DNA of 43,990 nt from Bacteroidales bacterium (GTDB lineage: Bacteria > Bacteroidota > Bacteroidia > Bacteroidales > JAOZVK01), in NCBI GenBank assembly GCA_029938185.1, contig JAOZVK010000001.1, positions 1-43,990 on the forward strand. The letters are read 5' to 3'. Positions 34,268 to 40,489 of this stretch are shown here, piece after piece. Each line of letters opens with the position of its first letter. The stretch's first letter is position 1. The notes beneath the pieces were generated by a model, which worked only from the letters and a program-made list of their open reading frames with translations, was not told the DNA's origin and did no database searches. The position numbers and the translations under genes are program-made.

Positions 34268-34678
34268 ATGAAAACATTAAAAGACATAGAAAAAAACCTT
34301 TCAGAAAAAGAAAAATATGAACTTACTGAAATAGTAAAACGAATAAAAGCAACTTGTCAGATACGAATGATAATACTTTTTGGTTCGCATGCAAGAGGCG
34401 AACAAGTTGATATTTCGCAATATTCCGAAGGCAAAAAAAGTGATTACGATATTCTGGTTGTTCCAATGTCTTGTACGAAAAAATTACTCAAAAAAGTAAA
34501 ACTATTGCTTAAAAATCTTTTTCATGATATTAACAAAACTGTCAGTTGTTTGGTTGTACCGATTGATAAACTAAACAGTTTATTACTTGAAGGTCAGTAT
34601 TTTTATACAGAAATAAAAAATGAAGGTATTTATCTGTATAAACTGGAAATATTGAATTGGAAAATAGTATTTATATAA
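34268..34678 (+). CDS. MNT-type minimal nucleotidyltransferase
   Basis: 136 residues from the ATG at 34268 (a TTG four codons earlier is possible). The catalytic pattern is ILFGSHARGE followed by KKSDYDILVV (GS...DxD), as in MntA-type transferases. Known MntA proteins adenylylate and silence a HEPN toxin. It overlaps the HEPN gene by 22 bases in another frame, so the two are probably translationally coupled. In some Bacteroidota the two domains are one polypeptide, so a split by frameshift is also possible. Confidence 0.85.
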   Translation: MKTLKDIEKNLSEKEKYELTEIVKRIKATCQIRMIILFGSHARGEQVDISQYSEGKKSDYDILVVPMSCTKKLLKKVKLLLKNLFHDINKTVSCLVVPIDKLNSLLLEGQYFYTEIKNEGIYLYKLEILNWKIVFI

Positions 34679-35121
34679 GTCCAAAACGAGAAAGAGAAAT
34701 TGCTGAAGAATATTATGAATTATGGTTTGGTCAGGCAAATGATTTTATGATGTGTCAGTTCGATGATATTAAAGCTAACAGGATTAGATTAGCAGCTTTT
34801 CATCTACAGCAATGTGCCGAAAGTTGTTATAAATGTGTAGAACTGGTGCTAACACGTTACTGTCCCAAAGAACATCTATTAACGGAGCTGAAAAAGAGAG
34901 TTATAAAACTAAATTCTGAATTTGAAATACCATTTCCAAGCGAAACTTCTGAACAAATTGTGTTGTTTAATCATTTGGATTTTGCCTATACTGGTGCAAG
35001 ATATAATAAAGATTATACAGTAACAATCAAACAATTAGACTATTGGCAAAAAGAAAATAAAAAACTTATGGATATTACTGAAAAAATCTGTACTATGCAT
35101 ATTGAAAAATTGGCTCTCTAA
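34657..35121 (+). CDS. HEPN-domain protein, partner of the nucleotidyltransferase
   Basis: 154 residues, TTG start inside the previous gene. Helical HEPN core (IRLAAFHLQQCAESCYKCVE, then LDFAYTGARYNKDY). An RX5H string (RYCPKEH) is present but lies where relatives have a non-catalytic K..H, so an RNase site is unsure. Likely a toxin/antitoxin (type VII-like) pair with the gene before it, or the C-terminal half of a once-fused protein. Confidence 0.8.
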   Translation: MENSIYISPKREREIAEEYYELWFGQANDFMMCQFDDIKANRIRLAAFHLQQCAESCYKCVELVLTRYCPKEHLLTELKKRVIKLNSEFEIPFPSETSEQIVLFNHLDFAYTGARYNKDYTVTIKQLDYWQKENKKLMDITEKICTMHIEKLAL

Positions 35122-35224
35122 GCATTTTAATATTTCATACACATAAATATTTTTACAATACTTGATTATAAGTTGATTAAATAGGTCAAAGGCATTATAT
35201 ATAAATTAAAAAAATAAAATTAAT

Positions 35225-36661
35225 ATGAAAAAAGAAAATTTAAAAAATCAGGAAGAAGACAAAACTTTGCTTGAAGGAAGTGAAAATTTGACAGATAAAA
35301 ATAATAATGAAATTGTAGAGGAAGAAAAAAAAACTTTGAAAGACAAGATTATTAATCAAAAAACAGCCTTGCTTGTTGCCGGTGGCGGATTGATTGCAGG
35401 GACTGGATTTGCAGCAGGAACAAAGCAAAATGATGAAATACTTATTGATACCGACAATGACAACATTGCTGATGCTGTTTTGATAGACGAAAACGAAGAT
35501 GGTATTTATAACACTGAAACCGAAATTGAGGAGATAGAGGAAGTTGAGGAAGTTGAAACCGAACCCGAAATTGAAACAAACAGCGAAAACTCAAATAGTC
35601 ATACTTTTAATACAGATACAGCACCTCACACAAGTGAAGGAACGGTTACTGATGATATGTCGTTTTCGGAAGCATTTGGGGCGGCAAGAACTGAGCTTGG
35701 TGCCGGTGGTGTATTTGAGTGGGACGGTCAAGCTTACAGCACTTTTTATGCTGAAGAAGTTGACGAAAACATGAATCCAACAGTTGATTATACAACTACA
35801 AACGACCCTGAATATATTAATAATAACAATTCTGAAAATGATAATGAAAATACCGAAATAAATAACAATACAGATAATGACACAGATATAGATGATAACA
35901 CAGAATTAGAAGATGATACATTTGATGTTGAAAATATAGATGAAATAATTGACAACAGTGTTGTAGATACAGGAACGGTGGAATACGATGGTGAAGTGTC
36001 GAATGATATTCCTGATGATGTTTCTAATACCGAACTTGATAATCACAATAACGAATTTTCCAGTTCAAATGATAATTTTGACGATGAAGGTGGTGATGAC
36101 ATAAATCTAACATTTAACTTTACAAACAATACTGAAAATAACAATACTGAAAATAATAATATTGTAAATAACAATACTGAAAATAATAATATTGTAAATA
36201 ATAATATTGAAAATAATGATATTGAAAATAATGATGTTATAATTATTGATAATGAAAACACTGAAATAAATAATAATACTGTTGAAATTGAAAACACAGA
36301 AATAAACAACAATACTACTGAAAACTCAGATAATAATACAAGTAATGAAACAGATACAGACGATATTGTGGACTTAGATAATGATGTAGAGTTAGATGGT
36401 GATTTAGAAATAGGTGATGGTGCAGAATTAGATGATGATGTAGAGTTAGATGGTGATTTAGGATTAGATGATGATGTAGTTGAAGTTGAAGACATTGATG
36501 AAATAATCGGCAACGGTGTTGTAGATACAGGAACAGTGGAATATGACGGTGAAGTATCAAATGATGTTACTGATGATGTGCCAGATACCGAACTTGATAA
36601 TCACAACGACGACCTTGCAGCTTTAGATGATGATTTTGATGATATGAACGACTGGGCATAA
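35225..36661 (+). CDS. Asp/Asn/Glu-rich protein with Gly-rich hydrophobic segment and internal duplication
   Basis: 478 residues, unknown function. Residues about 47-66 are a Gly-rich hydrophobic segment (TALLVAGGGLIAGTGFAAGT). DTDNDNIADAV (about 78-88) looks like a calcium-binding loop. A folded module follows at about 150-185 (MSFSEAFGAARTELGAGGVF, EWDGQAYSTFY). Residues about 195-400 are low complexity, with NNTENNNIV repeats. A ~55-residue module occurs twice (near 235 and 420: DEIIxNxVVDTGTVEYDGEV), and the end is DDMNDWA. First gene of the FHA/caspase/kinase island; a 33-bp palindrome follows 4 bases after the stop. Possibly a surface or scaffold target of the kinase; that is inference. 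Confidence 0.75.
   Translation: MKKENLKNQEEDKTLLEGSENLTDKNNNEIVEEEKKTLKDKIINQKTALLVAGGGLIAGTGFAAGTKQNDEILIDTDNDNIADAVLIDENEDGIYNTETEIEEIEEVEEVETEPEIETNSENSNSHTFNTDTAPHTSEGTVTDDMSFSEAFGAARTELGAGGVFEWDGQAYSTFYAEEVDENMNPTVDYTTTNDPEYINNNNSENDNENTEINNNTDNDTDIDDNTELEDDTFDVENIDEIIDNSVVDTGTVEYDGEVSNDIPDDVSNTELDNHNNEFSSSNDNFDDEGGDDINLTFNFTNNTENNNTENNNIVNNNTENNNIVNNNIENNDIENNDVIIIDNENTEINNNTVEIENTEINNNTTENSDNNTSNETDTDDIVDLDNDVELDGDLEIGDGAELDDDVELDGDLGLDDDVVEVEDIDEIIGNGVVDTGTVEYDGEVSNDVTDDVPDTELDNHNDDLAALDDDFDDMNDWA
36126..36240 (+). repeat. 15-bp-period tandem repeat inside the Asp/Asn-rich gene
   Basis: Repeats of AACAATACTGAAAAT alternating with AATAATATTGTAAAT give NNTEN/NNIVN in the protein. Such arrays change copy number easily. 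Confidence 0.7.
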
Positions 36662-36665
36662 ATTA

Positions 36666-36698
36666 AACTTTGACAAAGTTTAAAACTTTGTCAAAGTT
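36666..36698. repeat. 33-bp double palindrome, copy A
   Basis: Arms AACTTTGACAAAGTT and AACTTTGTCAAAGTT around TAA. Each arm is itself a palindrome about its central base, and the two arms are reverse complements. It starts 4 bases after the stop codon of the Asp/Asn-rich gene and could also serve as a bidirectional terminator. Confidence 0.9.
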
Positions 36699-36855
36699 GG
36701 AGTTACATAGTTTAACAATGTAAATTTATAACCGTTTGCAATATAATATTACATTATAATGGTCTCATAAATTATTATAGCATTCATAAAGTCTCGGTGT
36801 AGTTAATAAAAAAACTATGCAGTTAAAAAAAGAGCCACACCAAGACATTTCTTAC

Positions 36856-36888
36856 AAGTTTGACAAAGTTCAAAACTTTGTCAAACTT
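36856..36888. repeat. 33-bp double palindrome, copy B, with compensatory change
   Basis: Arms AAGTTTGACAAAGTT and AACTTTGTCAAACTT: a C-to-G change in one arm is matched by G-to-C in the other, so the long hairpin stays perfect. It lies 22 bases before the FHA gene. The FHA frame extends through it, but the copy is not taken as coding. Confidence 0.9.
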
Positions 36889-36910
36889 AAATAAACAAAA
36901 TCAAAAAATT

Positions 36911-37414
36911 ATGAAAGTAAAATGTTCAAAATGTGGTAGTATTTTGTTAATTGCCGAAAACAAATTACCAAAAAATAAAAAAAAGGCAATGGTAAAATGT
37001 AAAAAATGTAACCATTCAATTGTATTTACAATTCCTAATGCCGGTGAGCCAGAAGGTGAAAAAACTGAAATTGGCGATGCTAATGAACTAAAAATTCAAA
37101 ATGTAAAACTTATTGAAACAAAAACCGGTAAAGAATATATCTTAAAAATTGGAAAAAATATTATTGGAAGAAAAACAGATATTTCTATTGAGGGAGATAA
37201 ATACATTAGCCGTTTACATTGCCTTGTGGAAATGAAAAAACAAACTTGGGGCATCGAACTCACAATAAGCGATGATGGAACAGAAACAGGAAAGCCGAGC
37301 ACAAATGGAACTTTTTATAAAGATGAAAAAATATCAAAATTTGATAAAATTGTGCTAAAAAATGGTGACAAAATACGTGTAGGACGCACCGATTTAACTG
37401 TAAAATTTTATTAA
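36911..37414 (+). CDS. zinc-ribbon and FHA-domain protein
   Basis: 167 residues from the ATG at 36911 (KVKCSKCGSILLIAENK). An N-terminal zinc ribbon has two CxxC pairs (CSKC, CKKC), as in MJ0042-type fingers. Residues about 75-165 form an FHA domain: IIGRKTDISI, then ISRLHCLVEM and STNGTFY are the GR, SxxH and NG motifs that bind phosphothreonine. It is probably the reader of phosphorylation by the kinase encoded 1.4 kb downstream. The TAA stop is the first part of a family-1 repeat. Confidence 0.9.
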   Translation: MKVKCSKCGSILLIAENKLPKNKKKAMVKCKKCNHSIVFTIPNAGEPEGEKTEIGDANELKIQNVKLIETKTGKEYILKIGKNIIGRKTDISIEGDKYISRLHCLVEMKKQTWGIELTISDDGTETGKPSTNGTFYKDEKISKFDKIVLKNGDKIRVGRTDLTVKFY

Positions 37415-37516
37415 GGTCTTCTATCTATTTATAGTTGCTTACGCATTAGTACAAAGACAATTTAATCAGGAAATTATGAATAAGTAAATGTCGAAAAAAT
37501 TTTGTAACAGTACTTA
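37412..37516 (+). repeat. ~100-bp dispersed repeat, family 1
   Basis: TAAGGTCTTCTATCTATTTA then GTTGCTTACGCATTAGTAC and GTCGAAAAAATTTTGT; closely matches the copy at 5382-5486. It includes the stop codon of the FHA gene. Confidence 0.75.
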
Positions 37517-37531
37517 ATTGAACAATTAAAA

Positions 37532-37683
37532 TCGGGGCTAACAATAGTATCATCTTTACGGATAGCCTACTGTCGGCGTGGCTCAAAGCCACACCGACAG
37601 TTTTAGGACAAGACAGTAAGAGAACAAACAGGTGAAAAACACCTGCCGAGCGCAATGAAGTATTCAACTTTATGTGGGTAGCC
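37532..37683. mobile_element. composite of MITE pieces before the caspase gene
   Basis: 37532-37546 is a piece of the repeat at 11041/15364. ACGGATAGCC at 37559-37568 is a MITE end. 37570-37600 is a GC-rich hairpin (CTGTCGGCGTGGC with GCCACACCGACAG). 37629-37683 is the CAGGTG-A4-CACCTG hairpin followed by CCGAGCGCA and an end in TATGTGGGTAGCC. The hairpin recurs at 43591 and the last piece at 42150 and 43877. Confidence 0.65.
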
Positions 37684-37733
37684 AAACAGGCTATGCTATT
37701 ATTAACATTGTGAAAACTTTTAAATAATTTAAA

Positions 37734-38495
37734 ATGAATATGAGAAAAATCTTATTAATACTTTTTTTTACTATTTTTTTGCAACAAACTAATGCACAAA
37801 AAAAATATGTTTTAATAGCAGGAGTTGCAGATTATAAAGATGATAGGCTGGATTTGCACTATTGCGACGACGATGCATACCGTTTTTATGCATATATGAA
37901 AAGTACAAAAGGTGGAAGTGTGCAGGACAATAATATTGCTATACTGGTAGACGAGGCTGCAACACGTAAAAATATTTTAATGACTATGCATAAAATTTTT
38001 TCTAAAGCAGGAAAAAATGATATGCTTATTTTTTATTTTTCGGGACATGGCGGAAAAGGCTATTTTTGCCCATACGAAACAAGTAAAAACCCTAAAAGTT
38101 TGTTGTTACACAACGATATAAAAAAAATATTCAAAAAACATCCTGCAAAAAGCAAAATTGTATTTGGTGATGCATGCCATTCGGGTAGTATTTTTGAAGG
38201 TACAAGCCACACTGTACCAAATGGAACCGCTGTAAAAACAAATGTTGTAATATTAATGTCATCAAAATATAGCGAAACCTCACAAGAAAATAAAAAACTC
38301 AGACAAGGTACTTTTTCTTATTATCTTTTGCGTGGATTACAAGGTAAAGCAGATAGAAATAAAGATAAAAACATAACTTTACAAGAACTTTTTCCATATA
38401 TTAAAGCAAATGTTCTTAACTTTACAAAAAATAGGCAAACACCATTTATTGAAGGTAAAGCACCTGCAAATATGATAATTGGTAGATTAAAATAA
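37734..38495 (+). CDS. exported caspase-like protease (peptidase C14 family)
   Basis: 253 residues. A signal peptide (RKILLILFFTIFLQQTNAQ) indicates export. The p20-like core has KYVLIAGVADYKDD, the catalytic His in LIFYFSGHGG (His105) and the catalytic Cys in VFGDACHSGS (Cys148); both are intact. Such metacaspase-like enzymes cut after basic or acidic residues. Target unknown. It lies between the FHA and kinase genes of the island. Its TAA stop overlaps the first bases of palindrome copy C. Confidence 0.92.
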   Translation: MNMRKILLILFFTIFLQQTNAQKKYVLIAGVADYKDDRLDLHYCDDDAYRFYAYMKSTKGGSVQDNNIAILVDEAATRKNILMTMHKIFSKAGKNDMLIFYFSGHGGKGYFCPYETSKNPKSLLLHNDIKKIFKKHPAKSKIVFGDACHSGSIFEGTSHTVPNGTAVKTNVVILMSSKYSETSQENKKLRQGTFSYYLLRGLQGKADRNKDKNITLQELFPYIKANVLNFTKNRQTPFIEGKAPANMIIGRLK

Positions 38496-38526
38496 CTTTG
38501 ACAAAGTTCCAAACTTTGTCAAAGTT
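38494..38526. repeat. 33-bp double palindrome, copy C
   Basis: Arms AACTTTGACAAAGTT and AACTTTGTCAAAGTT around CCA. Its first two bases are the last two of the caspase gene stop codon. Confidence 0.9.
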
Positions 38527-38565
38527 AAAAGTTAAAAAGTTGAAAAATCAATAAAAATAAAAATT

Positions 38566-38724
38566 ATGTTAGCACTAAAAGGAATATACGAAAATGGAAC
38601 AATAAAATTTGATAAACCAATAAATATAAAAAAAGCTGTAAAAGTTATTGTTATATTTATTGATGAAGAAATACAACTAAACTATCAAACAGTTGATACC
38701 AATAAAGAACATATTGCAAAATAA
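38566..38724 (+). CDS. small antitoxin-like protein
   Basis: 52 residues (MLALKGIYENGTIKFDKPIN, KKAVKVIVIFIDEE). The YENG(T/K)I...KVIVxFxDE pattern resembles small beta-type antitoxins of the DUF104/AF2212-like kind, usually paired with a PIN or RelE toxin. No toxin gene is adjacent. ATG with an A-rich leader. It lies between the caspase and kinase genes. Confidence 0.65.
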   Translation: MLALKGIYENGTIKFDKPINIKKAVKVIVIFIDEEIQLNYQTVDTNKEHIAK

Positions 38725-38787
38725 CCGGAAACATTTTTATACTCCGATTGAAACAAAAAAGTAACATTTAATACAATATACAATTTG

Positions 38788-38795
38788 TAAGTTTG
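38788..38795 (+). promoter_or_regulatory. putative -7 element before the kinase gene
   Basis: TAAGTTTG fits TAnnTTTG, 50 bases before the kinase ATG. No convincing -33 element. Confidence 0.35.
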
Positions 38796-38845
38796 TACAA
38801 GCTTTTCAGATAAAACAAAAGTCAAAAATATTTAATTTAATAATT

Positions 38846-40144
38846 ATGATTAACGATAAAGTGTTAAACTACAAAATTACTGTCTCGATAGGTAAAGGCG
38901 GTATGGCAGAGGTATTTAAAGCCGAACATCAAACTTTTGAGGATAGAAAAGTGGCAATAAAAATTCTCGACCCTGTGCTTGCTCGTAAAGAAAATATTGC
39001 GACACGATTTGTGAACGAAGCCAAAATTATGGCTAAATTGGAGCATCAGAATATTGTAAAAGTGGTTGATTTTGAGAAACGCACAGATATGCTCGCCATA
39101 ATAATGGAACTTCTCGAAGGAAAAAGCCTGACAGGATATATAAAACAAAAAGGAAAACTGCAAAAACAAGAAGCCATAGAAATTTTCAAACAAGCTTTGA
39201 GTGCTTTTGAATTTGCCCACAAACACAATGTAGTTCACCGTGATGTAAAACCCTCAAATATTTTTATAGAGACCCAAAAAGGCAATAATGTTAAAATACT
39301 TGATTTTGGTATAGCAAAACTATTAGAAAGCAATGCAAACGACACAAACACAGGTGCACAAATGGGAACACCTGTTTATATGAGTCCCGAACAAGTAAGA
39401 GACAGCAAAAATATTGACAGCCGAAGTGATATATACTCTTTGGGCGTAGTATTGTATTATATGCTTGCCGGAAAACCACCTTATGACAGTACAAGTCTCT
39501 CGAATTTTGATATTTACACAAAAATTGTAAATGAGCCGGTACCTGAACTGAGCACTCACCCCGAAATTAACAAAATAATAAAAAAAGCAACCGCCAAAAA
39601 ACCTGCTGATAGATACCAAACATGCAATGAGTTTGAAAAAGCACTCGAAGTAAACTTTGACAAAGTTCCAAACTTTGTCAAAGTTGAAACAAACAACGAA
39701 GATGAAACCCTAATAGACAACGAACAAAAAAACTTTGACAAAGTTCCAAACTTTGTCAAAGTTGAACCAAACGAAGATGTAACCCTAATAGACGACCCCG
39801 AAACTGAACTTTGGGACAAAATAAAAAACAAAACAGATATACAACTGTTTAAAAACTATTTGCAAAAATACCCAAATGGAAGATATAAAGAACAGGCAAG
39901 TAAAATAATTGATGCTAAAAACTTTGAAAAACAAAAAAACTTTGACAAAGTTCCAAACTTTGTCAAAGTTGAAACAAACAACGAAGATGAAACCTTAATT
40001 GACGACCCCGAAACCGAACTTTGGGACAAAATAAAAAACAAAACAGACATACAACTATTTAAAAACTACTTGCAAAAATACACAAATGGAAGATATAAAA
40101 AACTGGCAAGTAAAATAATTGATGCTAAAAACTTTGAAAAATAA
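38846..40144 (+). CDS. Ser/Thr protein kinase with palindrome-derived tandem repeats; stops before an FGE domain
   Basis: 432 residues up to a TAA. The kinase domain (about 8-275) is complete: Gly loop SIGKGGMAEVF, Lys39 in VAIK, HRDVKPSN (131-138), DFGIAK (153-158), SPEQ. No membrane segment. From about 270 it carries copies of NFDKVPNFVKVE followed by TELWDKIKNKTDIQLFKNYL and QKYPNGRYKE, units of 69-70 residues. The next unit is cut by TAA at 40142-40144, where the equivalent codon of the unit before (39932-39934) and the unit after (40352-40354) is CAA (Gln). The same frame then stays open to 41308 and holds an FGE-like domain. The ancestral product was therefore probably one ~820-residue kinase-FGE protein. 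Confidence 0.92.
   Translation: MINDKVLNYKITVSIGKGGMAEVFKAEHQTFEDRKVAIKILDPVLARKENIATRFVNEAKIMAKLEHQNIVKVVDFEKRTDMLAIIMELLEGKSLTGYIKQKGKLQKQEAIEIFKQALSAFEFAHKHNVVHRDVKPSNIFIETQKGNNVKILDFGIAKLLESNANDTNTGAQMGTPVYMSPEQVRDSKNIDSRSDIYSLGVVLYYMLAGKPPYDSTSLSNFDIYTKIVNEPVPELSTHPEINKIIKKATAKKPADRYQTCNEFEKALEVNFDKVPNFVKVETNNEDETLIDNEQKNFDKVPNFVKVEPNEDVTLIDDPETELWDKIKNKTDIQLFKNYLQKYPNGRYKEQASKIIDAKNFEKQKNFDKVPNFVKVETNNEDETLIDDPETELWDKIKNKTDIQLFKNYLQKYTNGRYKKLASKIIDAKNFEK
39653..39685. repeat. 33-bp double palindrome, copy D (coding)
   Basis: Perfect copy with CCA spacer, read as NFDKVPNFVKV in the kinase just after the catalytic domain. Confidence 0.92.
39731..39763. repeat. 33-bp double palindrome, copy E (coding)
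   Basis: Perfect copy, same frame as copy D, 78 bases later. It starts the first full ~210-bp unit. Confidence 0.92.
39938..39970. repeat. 33-bp double palindrome, copy F (coding)
   Basis: Perfect copy, read NFDKVPNFVKV at the start of unit 2. Confidence 0.92.
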
Positions 40145-40147
40145 AAA

Positions 40148-40180
40148 AACTTTGACAAAGTTCCAAACTTTGTCAAAGTT
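40148..40180. repeat. 33-bp double palindrome, copy G
   Basis: Perfect copy, 3 bases after the in-frame TAA at 40142-40144; in the same frame it would still read NFDKVPNFVKV. Confidence 0.92.
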
Positions 40181-40357
40181 GAGACAAGCAACAATGATGA
40201 AACCTTAATTGATGACCCCGAAACCGAACTTTGGGAACAAATTAAAAATAAAAACGATATACAACTATTTAAAAACTATTTACAAAAATACCCAAATGGA
40301 AGATATAAAGAACAGGCAAGTAAAATAATTGATGCTAAAAACTTTGAAAAACAAAAA

Positions 40358-40390
40358 AACTTTGACAAAGTTCCAAACTTTGTCAAAGTT
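40358..40390. repeat. 33-bp double palindrome, copy H
   Basis: Perfect copy at the start of unit 4, same frame. Confidence 0.92.
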
Positions 40391-40489
40391 GAGACAAGCA
40401 ACAATGATGAAACCTTAATTGATGACCCCGAAACCGAACTTTGGGAACAAATTAAAAATAAAAACGATATACAACTATTTAAAAACTAC

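Noticed and set aside
34837..34880. RYCPKEH as a catalytic HEPN RX4-6H motif
   Set aside because: Its position matches a non-catalytic K..H stretch in related HEPN proteins, so it may be coincidence.
35240..36560. Minus-strand Ser/His-rich frames opposite the Asp/Asn-rich gene
   Set aside because: They are antisense of low-complexity codons (GAT, AAT) and have no domain or start signal.
36860..36910. Upstream TTG start for the FHA protein
   Set aside because: It would translate the palindrome as an N-terminal tail; the ATG at 36911 begins directly at the zinc ribbon.
40142..40144. TAA reassigned to Gln in this genome
   Set aside because: TAA ends most other genes here at the expected family lengths (lipB, ftsK, pyrE, infB), so a changed genetic code is not supported.
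39653..40390. Regularly repeated palindromes as a CRISPR array
   Set aside because: The distances are 78-210 bp, the intervening DNA is itself repeated rather than unique, it is coding, and no cas gene is present.
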